Positions 36,274-44,849 of a stretch of 64,000 nucleotides of DNA are shown here, piece after piece. The notes below the pieces were generated by a model. The model saw only the letters and a program-made list of their open reading frames with translations, was not told the DNA's origin and did not search any database. A program made the translations under genes and the position numbers. Where the stretch lies: assembly GCA_018240425.1 (NCBI GenBank), contig JAFEFU010000019.1, positions 1-64,000 on the forward strand, written 5' to 3'. How positions within the stretch are numbered: the stretch's first letter is position 1; every line of letters starts with the position of its first letter. This DNA comes from Pseudomonadota bacterium (GTDB lineage Bacteria; Pseudomonadota; Alphaproteobacteria; Rhodobacterales; Rhodobacteraceae).

Positions 36274-37208
36274 TGCGCTGGCTCCGGCCCCGGCCGCGGC
36301 TGGCGCCTTTCGCCATAGAGAAGCAAGAGCCCGGCGCCGACCAGCATCGCGATCCCGGCCCAGGTCGGGCGGTCGGGCCAGTCGCCCCAGACCAGCCATC
36401 CCGAGATCAGGCCCCAGACCAGCGCCGAATATTCGAAGGGCGCCACGGCATTGGCCTGGCCGATGCGGTAGGCCTGGGTCAGGAGCGTCAGCCCGACGGC
36501 GGCGATCAGGCCGCAGGCGGCCATGAGGGCAAGGTCGCCGGGGGGCGGGCGGCTCCAGCCGCGGACGAGGAAGGCCAAGGCCTTGCCGCTGTCGTCGCTG
36601 GCGTAGGAGCCGCCGCCGAAGATGGCGGCAAGGATCAGGGCGCCGATCAGGAAGGTCAGGTTCGAGTAGAAGGCCATCGCGGTCGCGGTCTCCTGCCCGC
36701 CGATCCGCCGGGTGACGATCATCGCGGCGGCGTAGAAGAAGCTGGCCATGACCGGCAGCACCATCGCGATGTCGAAGCCCGCGCCGCCGGGGCGCATCAC
36801 CACCAGTACGCCCGCGAAGCCGCCGATGAGCATCAGCCAGCGCAGCGCGGTGACCCTTTCGCCCAGAAACAGGATCGACAGCGCGGTGATGAAGAAGGGC
36901 GCGGTGAAGTAGAGCGAGACGGTGGTGGCGATGGGCAGGGCGGCGAGGGCCAGGTAGTAGAAGGTGTAGGCCATGAAGTTCAGGACCCCGCGGCCGAGCA
37001 TCTGCCCGCGCCCGGCGGTCAGCAGCGTGCCGAGGCCGCCGTCGCGGTGGGCGATCAGCAGAAGGAAGGGCGTGGCCGCAATGCTGCGCACCACCATCGC
37101 CTGATGGAGCGGATAGGCGCCGGACAGGAGTTTCAGGATCAGGTCCTGAAGCGAAAAGACGGCGATTCCGGCGAGAAGGAAGAGGATGCCCCTGATGTTC
37201 TGGCTCAT
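36270..37208 (-). CDS. EamA/DMT superfamily transporter
   Basis: The 312-residue protein has about ten transmembrane segments arranged as two five-helix EamA repeats (first around residues 8-140, second 150-300). It includes AYTFYYLALAALPIATTVSLYF, the typical DMT hairpin, and GFAGVLVVMRPG. Substrate unknown. The chosen ATG (MSQNIRGILFLL) starts just before helix one; an upstream extension of 26 codons is polar. It precedes the DUF4202 gene with a four-base overlap. Confidence 0.88.
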   Translation of the reverse strand: MSQNIRGILFLLAGIAVFSLQDLILKLLSGAYPLHQAMVVRSIAATPFLLLIAHRDGGLGTLLTAGRGQMLGRGVLNFMAYTFYYLALAALPIATTVSLYFTAPFFITALSILFLGERVTALRWLMLIGGFAGVLVVMRPGGAGFDIAMVLPVMASFFYAAAMIVTRRIGGQETATAMAFYSNLTFLIGALILAAIFGGGSYASDDSGKALAFLVRGWSRPPPGDLALMAACGLIAAVGLTLLTQAYRIGQANAVAPFEYSALVWGLISGWLVWGDWPDRPTWAGIAMLVGAGLLLLYGERRQPRPGPEPAQ

Positions 37209-37478
37209 CGCCTGTTTCCCTGCGCCGGTCCGGTCAGGGCAGAGCCTAATGTGCCGGCGGCACGAAGGCGGGGATGGTTCCGACATCGGGTGACGTTTTC
37301 AGCGCGGGCCTGCGGCAATGTCGAGCGGGCGCAGGATCCCGGCCACGGCGGCGGCGTCACCACCCGCCGCGCGCGGCCGACCCCCGGAGGAGAAAGGGAC
37401 ATGCCCGGGGTACACGGAAGACGCGGGACGGCGCCATTCCGCAGGGCTGGACGCCGGTTTCGGCCAGGCGCGGGTGAT

Positions 37479-38495
37479 CTATAGTGCGTCGATCAGCGCT
37501 TTCGTCTCGGGCAGGCGCCGGAGGCTGGCGGCGATCCGCTCGCCCCAGCGCGGGCCGCGCGAAAGGGCGTCCTCGTGGGCTTCCTTCAACTCGTCCGGCC
37601 GGTCCTCGGCCAGCGCCCGGATCAGGAAGGCGGCCTGGGCGCGGTCCTTGGCGGATTTCAACTGGTCCGGCCCGCCGCGCCGCCGATCGGCGACGATCAG
37701 CTTGTGGATTGCGAAGCGCTCGGGGCGGGGGATCTGGACGAGCACACCCGAGCGGTAGAGGGCGGCGGCCTTGATCGGCTGGGCGATCAGGTAGTTGAGA
37801 TAGTGCAGCGACTGGGCGGAAACGCCGAGCGCGGGCAGGTCGCGGATGTCCTCCTCGGGGCGGAAGGAGGGCGTGAGGAATTCGATGAGCGTGTCGGAAC
37901 GGGTCTGACGCCACTTCCAGACGGGGGCGCCCTGAAGCGACGGGACGGGGGCGAAGTCGAGAGACCGGAAGGTCTGGGCCAGGTTCTCCTCGACCTGGTC
38001 GCCGAGTGCCAGCGACAGGCGTTCGAACTGGGCGATGTCGAGATCGCCGGTCTGCGCAACATCGGACAGATCGTAGCGGAGGCCAAGTTCCCCTTCATAG
38101 AGTCGAAAGGCATGGGTGCCGACGATGGTGCCCCCCAACCGGAACACGCCCACTCGTTCCATCGCGGCGAGCAGCGAGCCGGTGGCGCGGTCGACCGGAA
38201 GGAATCCCTCGCCACGAAGCAGGCGCACCAGCCGGCTGCGGGCGGCTGAGCGATGTTTGGCATCTGCGGCAAGCTCTCGGTGGCGGGCGATCCGTGCCGC
38301 AAATTCGGGGGAATCCTCGCCCAGATAGCGGTTCTGGACGGCGGTGCCGAGGCGATGCATGTCGTACCAGTAGCCGCGGCCGTTGCGGACGACCTTGTGC
38401 GGACTGCCGATAATTCCCGCCACCGCCTCGTCCTTCAGCAGGCGCAGGAGGTCATGGTAGGCGGCGTGGGCGATGGCAGAGTGCGAGGCGGTCAT
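37479..38495 (-). CDS. nucleotidyltransferase-fold protein, GSU2403-like family
   Basis: The 338-residue protein has a nucleotidyltransferase core: TIVGTHAFRLYEGELGL then the metal Asp pair in AQTGDLDIA (D151 and D153). This matches the NTP_transf_8/GSU2403 family. Relatives of this superfamily include toxin-type nucleotidyltransferases of antiphage or toxin-antitoxin pairs, but no partner gene is adjacent. Upstream are two large palindromes (38501-38566) at the start region, so it seems to be tightly regulated. The substrate is unknown. Confidence 0.8.
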   Translation of the reverse strand: MTASHSAIAHAAYHDLLRLLKDEAVAGIIGSPHKVVRNGRGYWYDMHRLGTAVQNRYLGEDSPEFAARIARHRELAADAKHRSAARSRLVRLLRGEGFLPVDRATGSLLAAMERVGVFRLGGTIVGTHAFRLYEGELGLRYDLSDVAQTGDLDIAQFERLSLALGDQVEENLAQTFRSLDFAPVPSLQGAPVWKWRQTRSDTLIEFLTPSFRPEEDIRDLPALGVSAQSLHYLNYLIAQPIKAAALYRSGVLVQIPRPERFAIHKLIVADRRRGGPDQLKSAKDRAQAAFLIRALAEDRPDELKEAHEDALSRGPRWGERIAASLRRLPETKALIDAL

Positions 38496-38500
38496 CGGCG

Positions 38501-38566
38501 TGTTCTACAAAACATGTTTTTGTATAACATACGGTCATGTTCTACAAAACATGAAAATGTAGAACA
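38501..38566 (-). promoter_or_regulatory. two tandem 29-bp palindromes upstream of the nucleotidyltransferase gene
   Basis: Copy one (38501-38529) and copy two (38538-38566) share the 16-base start TGTTCTACAAAACATG exactly. In copy one TGTTCTACAAAA pairs with TTTTGTATAACA (one mismatch); in copy two TGTTCTACA pairs with TGTAGAACA. Their starts are 37 bases apart and copy one begins five bases before the ATG. A TTGACT -35-like box (38579-38574) lies just outside. This is the pattern of a dimeric repressor's operators. The AT content differs strongly from the surrounding DNA. Confidence 0.65.
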
Positions 38567-38587
38567 CGAAGCGAGTCAAAACAAAAA

Positions 38588-38611
38588 CCGCGCCGGGTTG
38601 CCCCGGCGCGG
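38588..38611 (-). terminator. intrinsic terminator of the rpsF-rpsR-rplI operon
   Basis: CCGCGCCGGG and CCCGGCGCGG form a perfect 10-bp stem with a TTGC loop. On the minus strand a TTTTTGT run follows at once. It lies 27 bases after the rplI stop and separates the ribosomal operon from the nucleotidyltransferase gene. Confidence 0.85.
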
Positions 38612-38637
38612 AGTTCTTCACTGCCCTTCGTATGGGA

Positions 38638-39207
38638 TTACTCTTCGGCCGCGGCGGCGCCCAGGTCGTCGAACAGTTCGGCGATCTCGAAGTCGGCGGC
38701 GGCTTCGGCCTCGGCGGCGAGTTCTCGCACCGACTTGCCCGAGGCCTGAAGCTCGGCCTCTTCGGGCGAGCGGGCAACGTTCATGGTGATGGTGGCCGAC
38801 ACTTCCGGGTGCAGCACCACGGTCACGTCATGAAGGCCCAGTTCCTTGATCGGCGCGCGCAGGACGATCTGCTTGCGGTCGACGGTGAAGCCGGCGGCGG
38901 TGGCGGCCTCGGCGGCGTCACGGGGCGTGACCGAGCCGTAGAGGGCGCCGGCGTCCGAGGCCGAGCGGATCACGACGAACTTCTGTCCGTCGAGCTTGTC
39001 GGACAGCGCCGAGGCTTCTTTCCTGGTCTCGAGGTTGCGGGTCTCGAGCTGGGCCTTTTGCGATTCGAACGACTTGATGTTGGCGTCCGAGGCGCGCAGC
39101 GCCTTGCCCTGCGGCAGGAGGAAGTTGCGGGCGTAGCCGTCCTTGACTTTGACGACTTCTCCCATCTGGCCAAGCTTGGCCACGCGTTCAAGCAGGATGA
39201 CTTGCAT
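38638..39207 (-). CDS. rplI: 50S ribosomal protein L9
   Basis: The 189-residue protein starts [19 protein letters not shown] and has [15 protein letters not shown], the rRNA-binding N-domain of L9, a long helix and a C-terminal domain. An acidic tail ([16 protein letters not shown]) extends past the E. coli length of 149, as in other Rhodobacterales. It is the last gene of the rpsF-rpsR-rplI operon and is followed by a strong terminator. Confidence 0.96.
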   Translation of the reverse strand: MQVILLERVAKLGQMGEVVKVKDGYARNFLLPQGKALRASDANIKSFESQKAQLETRNLETRKEASALSDKLDGQKFVVIRSASDAGALYGSVTPRDAAEAATAAGFTVDRKQIVLRAPIKELGLHDVTVVLHPEVSATITMNVARSPEEAELQASGKSVRELAAEAEAAADFEIAELFDDLGAAAAEE

Positions 39208-39219
39208 CTGGGTCTCTCC

Positions 39220-39447
39220 TCACTTCACGGCATAGGGCAAGAGGGCGAGGAAGCGGGCGCGCTTGATGGCCGTGGCCAGTTCGCGCTGCTTCTTGGCCGA
39301 GACGGCGGTGATGCGGGCGGGGACGATCTTGCCGCGCTCGGAGATGTAGCGCTGGAGCAGGCGGGTGTCCTTGTAGTCGATCTTCGGCGCGTTGTCGCCC
39401 GAGAAGGGGCAGACCTTGCGGCGGCGGAAGAAGGGTTTGGTGGCCAT
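39220..39447 (-). CDS. rpsR: 30S ribosomal protein S18
   Basis: At 75 residues this is full-length S18, with [11 protein letters not shown] near the start and the basic RNA-binding region [22 protein letters not shown] at the end (last part A-L-L-P-Y). It lies 12 bases before rplI and 27 after rpsF on the same strand, the conserved ribosomal operon order. Confidence 0.96.
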   Translation of the reverse strand: MATKPFFRRRKVCPFSGDNAPKIDYKDTRLLQRYISERGKIVPARITAVSAKKQRELATAIKRARFLALLPYAVK

Positions 39448-39474
39448 TTTTCAGGTTCCTTTCAACAAGCCGGA

Positions 39475-39906
39475 TCAGCGACGGTCGCCGAACGAGCGGC
39501 GTTCGCCGCCACGGTCGCCGCGATCACCACGGTCGAAACGGGGACGGTCGCCGCCGTCGCGGTCGCCGCGCTCGGAGCGTTCGTCGCGCTTCTGCATCTG
39601 GACCGAGGGGCCTTCCTCGTGGGCGTCGACCTTGATCGACATCACGCGCATCACGTCGTCATGGAGACGCGCCAGACGCTCCATTTCCTGGACGGCGGCC
39701 GAGGGGGCGTCCGAGCGCAGGAAGGCGTAGTGGCCCTTGCGGTTCTTGTTGATCTTGTAGGCCATCGTCTTGACGCCCCAGTATTCGGAGCCGACGACCT
39801 TGCCGCCGTTGTCCGAAAGGACGGTCGAGAAATGTTCGATGAGGCCTTCGGCCTGCGCGTTGGACAGATCCTGACGCGCGATAAGGACATGCTCGTAAAG
39901 CGGCAT
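39475..39906 (-). CDS. rpsF: 30S ribosomal protein S6
   Basis: The 143-residue protein begins [15 protein letters not shown] and contains [19 protein letters not shown], the S6 core. The C-terminal third is an Arg/Gly/Asp-rich disordered tail ([20 protein letters not shown] pattern), typical of Rhodobacterales S6. The start ATG at 39906 matches family N-termini; the frame upstream is not coding. Confidence 0.95.
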   Translation of the reverse strand: MPLYEHVLIARQDLSNAQAEGLIEHFSTVLSDNGGKVVGSEYWGVKTMAYKINKNRKGHYAFLRSDAPSAAVQEMERLARLHDDVMRVMSIKVDAHEEGPSVQMQKRDERSERGDRDGGDRPRFDRGDRGDRGGERRSFGDRR

Positions 39907-40046
39907 GGGAACCCTTTTCGTCTCGGGCGGCTTCATGGGCGGGTCAGACCTTCCGCGACCCGATATGAGAGGCTTCGCCGGTTGCATGACTGGCGGAAGG
40001 ATGGGGCCTTATACAGATTTGCCCGCGGGATGCAAGCCGGGGCGCA

Positions 40047-40736
40047 TCAGGCGACCTCGCGGGGGAGCGGCGCGAAGCGCGACAGGCCGAGCCAGTCGTT
40101 GAGCGAACGCGCCAACGCGCCGTCGCCGTCCACGCTCAGCCGCCCGGCCGCGACCTCGTCGCCGATCTGCACCATGCCCATCCAGACTGCGGTCATGCTG
40201 CGCAGCGAACCCGAGATGAGGATGTCGACGTCATAGCCGGGGTCGATGCTGCACAGATCGACGCCGCCGCCGTCGACCACCAGCCACCAGTTGCGGTCGG
40301 CCTCTGCCAGTTCGGGATACAGAAACTGAATCGTGCAGCGGCGCGGCGGCAGGGGTTGGGGGTTCAGGTGGCGGCGCATGTCCCACATCAGCAGGGAAGG
40401 GTCGAGATTCCTGAGGGTTAGCCGCGATTCGGTCCAGCGGTGGCCCCACATGCCCAGGCCGACGATCAGCGGTTCGAGATCGGCCCCCATCGGCGTCAAA
40501 CGATATTCGGTGCCCCCGGACGGCGTGTCGGCGGTGGCAATGACGCCGGCGGCCTCGAGTTCCTTCAGGCGCTTGGACAAGAGCGCGGGCGACATCTTCG
40601 GCACGCCGCGCCTGATGTCGTTGAAACGGGTCGATCCCAGGATGAATTCCCGCAAGATCAACGGTGTCCAGCGGGTGCAGACGATTTCCGCCGCCATCGA
40701 CAGGGGGCAGAACTGGTTGTAGCCGTGATCGGTCAT
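40047..40736 (-). CDS. HxlR-family winged-helix regulator with SCP2-like C-terminal domain
   Basis: The 229-residue protein has an N-terminal HxlR-type domain (residues 10-95: CPLSMAAEIVCTRWTPLILREFI, then the RRGVPKMSPALLSKRLKELEAAG recognition helix and wing), with a CPLS cysteine that some family members use for redox sensing. The C-terminal part, about 120-229, resembles a sterol carrier (SCP2-like) fold, which could bind a hydrophobic effector. It is divergent from the acyl-CoA dehydrogenase-like gene across a 136-base gap, so it probably controls it. Confidence 0.8.
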   Translation of the reverse strand: MTDHGYNQFCPLSMAAEIVCTRWTPLILREFILGSTRFNDIRRGVPKMSPALLSKRLKELEAAGVIATADTPSGGTEYRLTPMGADLEPLIVGLGMWGHRWTESRLTLRNLDPSLLMWDMRRHLNPQPLPPRRCTIQFLYPELAEADRNWWLVVDGGGVDLCSIDPGYDVDILISGSLRSMTAVWMGMVQIGDEVAAGRLSVDGDGALARSLNDWLGLSRFAPLPREVA

Positions 40737-40872
40737 TTGGGCCTCCTGTCCGGAAGGTGTAGGATAGCAGAACGCACGGGACCGCCGAAGTCAGGGATTC
40801 ATTTCCTGAACTTGAGGGAAGGGGCGCGGCGTGGCCGGATGGGCCCACAACTGATATTCGGGAGGAACATCC

Positions 40873-42021
40873 ATGAACACGACGATGGAAATGACGGCCG
40901 CCGCGGCGGCGCACGAAGGCCTGGCGGAGCGCGCCGGGCGGCTGGCGGCCGAGTTCGCGGCCCGCGCCGAGGCGCATGACCGCGACGGCAGTTTCGTGGC
41001 CGAGAACTACGCGCGCCTGAAGGAGGAGGGGCTGACCGCCGCCGCCGTTCCGGCGGAACTGGGCGGCGAAGGTGCCGATGTGGGAGAGATGGCGGACGCG
41101 ATCCGCCGGCTGGCGCATGGCTGCGGCTCGACGGCGCTGGCCTTCGCCATGCACACCCACCAGGTGGTGATCCCGGCCTGGCGCTGGCGCAACCAGCCGG
41201 CGGCGGCGGCAAAGGTGGAGCCGGTCCTGCGCCTCGTGGCCGGGAAAGGGGCGATCCTCCTGTCCTCGGGCGGCGGCGACTGGGTCGGCGGCTCGGGCCG
41301 CGCCGAGAAGGCCGAGGGCGGCTGGCACATCCATGCGGTGAAGCCTTTCGTCTCTGGCGGGCCGGCGGGGACGCTCTTGATGACCACCGCCATAGCCGAC
41401 GACGGGATCCTGCATTTCGCGGTGCCGATGACGGCGCCCGAGGTCCGGCGCAGGGACAACTGGAACACGCTCGGGATGCGTGGCACCGGGTCGGACGACG
41501 TGGCGATCGACGGATTCTTCCTGGCCGAGGACAAGGCGGCGCTGAAGCGGCCGAAGGGCGAATGGCATCCGCTGTTCCAGATCATCGCCACCCTGGCCTT
41601 CCCGCTGATCTACGCCGCCTATGTCGGCATCGCCGAGAGCGCGCGCGACATCGCGCTCGGCATGGCGCGGAAGCGGGCGGGCGAGGCGCGCCAGCCGCGG
41701 CTGGTGGGCGAGATGGAGACCGCCTTGCGCGCCGCCCAGATCGCTCACCGGCGCATGGTCGAGGTGGCGCGCGACATGGCGCCGTCGGCAGAGAGCGTCA
41801 GCGAGGTGATGATCGGCCGCCAGCTGGTCGAACAGGGCGCGATCCGCGCGGTCGAGCTGGCGATGGAACTGGCGGCGGGGCAGGGCTTCTACCGGGCGGC
41901 CGGGCTGGAGCGGCGCTTCCGCGACGTGCAGGGCGCGCGCTACCATCCGATGCGGCGCGAGGTGCAGCGGCTTTACACCGGCTCGCTGGTTCTCGGGGAT
42001 CCGGTGGCGAACATCTACTGA
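40873..42021 (+). CDS. acyl-CoA dehydrogenase-like flavoprotein
   Basis: The 382-residue protein has the ACAD N-terminal helical domain (LAAEFAARAEAHDRDGSF), a middle beta-domain with WNTLGMRGTGSDDVAIDGFF (17 of 20 typical of the FAD/substrate area) and a C-terminal helical domain ending RREVQRLYTGSLVLGDP. It is closer to the acyl-CoA dehydrogenase/flavin-dependent monooxygenase (DszC/HpaB-like) branch. Without the catalytic Glu clearly placed, oxidase or monooxygenase activity are both possible. GGGAGGAA Shine-Dalgarno is before the ATG. Divergent HxlR regulator. Confidence 0.82.
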   Translation: MNTTMEMTAAAAAHEGLAERAGRLAAEFAARAEAHDRDGSFVAENYARLKEEGLTAAAVPAELGGEGADVGEMADAIRRLAHGCGSTALAFAMHTHQVVIPAWRWRNQPAAAAKVEPVLRLVAGKGAILLSSGGGDWVGGSGRAEKAEGGWHIHAVKPFVSGGPAGTLLMTTAIADDGILHFAVPMTAPEVRRRDNWNTLGMRGTGSDDVAIDGFFLAEDKAALKRPKGEWHPLFQIIATLAFPLIYAAYVGIAESARDIALGMARKRAGEARQPRLVGEMETALRAAQIAHRRMVEVARDMAPSAESVSEVMIGRQLVEQGAIRAVELAMELAAGQGFYRAAGLERRFRDVQGARYHPMRREVQRLYTGSLVLGDPVANIY

Positions 42022-42048
42022 GCGTGGGGCCGGGGCGACCCGGCCCTT

Positions 42049-43224
42049 CTACTTGCGCACCGCCATCAGCGTCACGTCGATCGTGACCGGGAAGGCCACC
42101 GTCGTCTCGTCCCGGAAGTTCGCGCCGATGCCGAAATCGCGGCGGTCGAGCGTCAGCTGCCCGCTCATGGTGGCGTGGTCGCCGCGGATGTCGAGCGTGA
42201 AGGGCAGGCTGACCGGCACCTCGCGGCCATGCAGCGACAGGGGGCCGGTGGCGGTCAGCCGGCCACCCGCCTCGGCGATGGTGGCGCGGAACGTGGCGGT
42301 GGGAAAGCGCGCGGCGTCGAGGAATTCGGGCCCGAGGGCCTGGGGGGTGACCGAACCGATGGTCAGGCGCGCCAGCGGGATGGTGACGAGGACGGTGCCG
42401 GTCCTGGCCTGATCGTCGTAGGCGATCGCGGCCGACCAGCCGGTGATGGAGCCGGGGATCGCGGCCTGCGACTGGCGGACGGTGATGGCCAGCGTTCCCT
42501 GGCTGACGGTCCAGTTGCCGCCGGCAGCGGCCGGGGCCGGGGCGGCGGGGCGGGCTGCTGGCGGCGGCAGGGCGACGGGGACAGAGACGAGCGCGGCCCA
42601 GAGGACCAGGGCAGCCAGCGCGGGCCAGCGCGAGGGGCTGGGCCGGGGACCCGCAGAGAGGGCGCGGCCGCTGATCATCCTTCCCATCGTCCCGTCGCGG
42701 TCGATCAGCCCGTGCTTCAGCGCACCGAGGACATGAAGGGCGAACGAGGCATAAAGCAGTTTGGCGGACAGGCCGTGGATGGCGCGGAACGTCATCGCCA
42801 GCGCCGGCGATTTCGGCACGAAGGGCAGGGACTGGCCGAAGGGCCAGAGGATCGGGGCAAAGCCGTCGGTGGCGGCGTGAAAGAGCCAGCCCGAGACCGG
42901 CATGACCACCATCGCCGCGTAGAGCGACCAGTGGACGGCCTCGGCGGCGAAGGTCTCGGCCCGCCGCTCGGGATGGAGGGCGGCGGGCTTCGGCTGGATC
43001 AGCGCCCAGAGGATGCGGACGATCGCCGTGGCGAAGGCGGCGAGGCCGATGGTCTTGTGGACCGAGTAGAGCGCGCTGACCCGGGCGACCTCGGCGTCGG
43101 TGCCCTGCGGCAGGCCCTGCATGTAAAGCGCGAGGGCCACGGCGGCGAGGATCAGGAGCGCGGTCAGCCAATGCAGGGCGCGGGCGACGGAGCCGTAGCT
43201 GGCGGTTGTGTTGGCGAGGGGCAT
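42049..43224 (-). CDS. cytochrome b561 - YceI fusion protein
   Basis: This 391-residue protein joins two domains. Residues 1-190 are a four-helix diheme cytochrome b561 (ALHWLTALLILAAVALAL; HKTIGLAAFATAIVRILWAL; EAVHWSLYAAMVVMPVSGWL; ALHVLGALKHGLIDRDG) with paired His ligands. A linker with one hydrophobic segment leads to a YceI lipocalin-like domain (about 236-391, SFPTATFRATIAEAGGRL region and GRDFGIGANFRD end). YceI usually is a separate periplasmic protein binding isoprenoids such as ubiquinone, and is often next to cytochrome b561 genes. The fusion suggests quinone binding feeding the heme. Confidence 0.85.
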   Translation of the reverse strand: MPLANTTASYGSVARALHWLTALLILAAVALALYMQGLPQGTDAEVARVSALYSVHKTIGLAAFATAIVRILWALIQPKPAALHPERRAETFAAEAVHWSLYAAMVVMPVSGWLFHAATDGFAPILWPFGQSLPFVPKSPALAMTFRAIHGLSAKLLYASFALHVLGALKHGLIDRDGTMGRMISGRALSAGPRPSPSRWPALAALVLWAALVSVPVALPPPAARPAAPAPAAAGGNWTVSQGTLAITVRQSQAAIPGSITGWSAAIAYDDQARTGTVLVTIPLARLTIGSVTPQALGPEFLDAARFPTATFRATIAEAGGRLTATGPLSLHGREVPVSLPFTLDIRGDHATMSGQLTLDRRDFGIGANFRDETTVAFPVTIDVTLMAVRK

Positions 43225-43309
43225 CCGTGGCTCCGGCAGGTGTGGCGGAGGATAGGCGGGGGCGGCGGGCAGGTGCAAATGACGAAACTGCGCGCCAGGT
43301 TGCGGTGCC

Positions 43310-43729
43310 TCAGCACGCGCTGGCGGGCAGGCCGAACAGGCGGTCGAAGGCCCAGGTGAAGACCCAGGCATAGCCGAGGTAGAAGAGGATGAGGCCGATC
43401 TCGTAGGCCAGGGCGGTCGCGAGGCCGACCGCGAGGAACCAGGCGGTCAGCGGCAGGAGGATGACGGTCAGCCCGCCTTCGAAGAGAAGGGCGTGGGCGG
43501 CGCGGCGCAGGAACGAACGGCCGCGGACCGTCTGGCGTGCCTCCCAGGATTCGAAGGCGGAGTTGAACATATAGGACCAGATGAGCGCGATCGCCGCGCC
43601 GATGACCGACAGGGCGAGGGTCTGTTCGGCCGGGGCGCCCGAGAACAGGCGCAGGACCAGGGCGCCCATGAGGATACCCAGGGTTTCGAAGGCAACGGCA
43701 TAGGTGATCTTGCGGGCGACAGGTGACAT
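43310..43729 (-). CDS. PACE-family multidrug/biocide efflux protein
   Basis: The 139-residue protein has four transmembrane segments and the PACE (proteobacterial antimicrobial compound efflux) pattern: an N-terminal ITYAVAFETLGILMGALVLR and the loop YMFNSAFESWEAR. PACE pumps such as AceI export chlorhexidine and short-chain diamines. The diamine link matters here given the polyamine genes, but nothing connects them in position. The ATG chosen is at the expected place before helix one; an upstream frame is not coding. Confidence 0.82.
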   Translation of the reverse strand: MSPVARKITYAVAFETLGILMGALVLRLFSGAPAEQTLALSVIGAAIALIWSYMFNSAFESWEARQTVRGRSFLRRAAHALLFEGGLTVILLPLTAWFLAVGLATALAYEIGLILFYLGYAWVFTWAFDRLFGLPASAC

Positions 43730-43919
43730 GGCGGGGACAGGATGGACGCGGAACTTGACCTGCCGCGCGACGGGTGAGGCGGGCGATTCCGGGCCTCGGG
43801 TCACAGAAGGATAGCGGGGCGGCCGCCGGGCGCCAAGGGGGCCGCCGTCCGCACTGGGCGGTTGCGTTCGGGGGGCGGCAGCGGCTATGCCCGGGAAAAG
43901 GCAAGGCTGGGGGACAGCA

Positions 43920-44849
43920 ATGAGCAAGGCATTCGTATTTCCCGGGCAGGGGGCGCAGGTCGTCGGCATGGGCAGGGATCTGGCCGCGGCCTATCCGGCG
44001 GCGAAGGCGGTGTTCGACGAGGTGGACGCGGCGCTGGACGAGAAGCTGTCGGCGCTCATCTGGGAGGGCGGGCAGGAGGAGCTGACGCTCACCCGCAATG
44101 CCCAGCCGGCGCTGATGGCCACGTCAATCGCGGCGATGCGGGCGCTGGAGGCCGAGGGGGTGAAGGTCACGGATGCGGCCTATGTCGCCGGGCACAGCCT
44201 GGGCGAATATTCGGCGCTGTGCGCGGCGGGGGCACTGAGCCTCGCCGACACCGCCCGGCTCTTGCGCGTGCGCGGCGAGGCGATGCAGGCGGCGGTCTCG
44301 GTCGGCGTGGGGGCGATGGCGGCGCTTCTGGGCCTCGATTTCGCTGCTGCCGACGCGGTGGCCAGGGAGGCCGCGCAGGGCGAGGTCTGCCAGGCGGCGA
44401 ACGACAACGACCCCGCGCAGGTGGTGGTGTCGGGCCACAAGGCGGCGGTCGAGCGGGCGGTCGAGATCGCCAAGGCGCGGGGCGCCAAGCGGGCGATCCT
44501 TCTGCCGGTCAGCGCGCCTTTCCATTGCGCGCTGATGCAGCCCGCCGCCGACCGCATGGCCGAGGCGCTGGAGGGCGTCGCGGTGGCGGCGCCCAAGGTG
44601 CCGGTGGTGGCCAACGTGCTGGCCCGGGCGAACGCGGACGCGGGCGCGGTCCGCGACCTGCTGGTGCGGCAGGTCACTGGATCGGTGCGCTGGCGGGAAT
44701 CGGTCGAGTGGATGGCCGGGCAGGGTGTTGGCGAGTTCTGGGAGATCGGCGCGGGCAAGGCCTTGTCGGGGATGATCCGCCGCATCGCCAGGGAGGCCGA
44801 GTGCCGTGCCGTGGGTGCGCCCGAGGATGTGGCGGCCGTGCGGGGATGA
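43920..44849 (+). CDS. fabD: malonyl-CoA-ACP transacylase
   Basis: The 309-residue enzyme has the catalytic serine S93 in GHSLGEY, FVFPGQGAQ at residues 5-13, and the H in VSAPFHCALMQPAAD. FabD moves malonyl from CoA to ACP for fatty acid synthesis. Translation is coupled to the LysE gene by overlap (ATGA); fabG and acpP follow. The ATG MSKAFVFPG fits the family start. Confidence 0.95.
   Translation: MSKAFVFPGQGAQVVGMGRDLAAAYPAAKAVFDEVDAALDEKLSALIWEGGQEELTLTRNAQPALMATSIAAMRALEAEGVKVTDAAYVAGHSLGEYSALCAAGALSLADTARLLRVRGEAMQAAVSVGVGAMAALLGLDFAAADAVAREAAQGEVCQAANDNDPAQVVVSGHKAAVERAVEIAKARGAKRAILLPVSAPFHCALMQPAADRMAEALEGVAVAAPKVPVVANVLARANADAGAVRDLLVRQVTGSVRWRESVEWMAGQGVGEFWEIGAGKALSGMIRRIAREAECRAVGAPEDVAAVRG

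Noticed and set aside
38501..38566. CRISPR-like direct repeat
   Set aside because: Only two copies exist, each is itself a palindrome, and they sit at a promoter; no cas gene or spacers. Operators explain them better.
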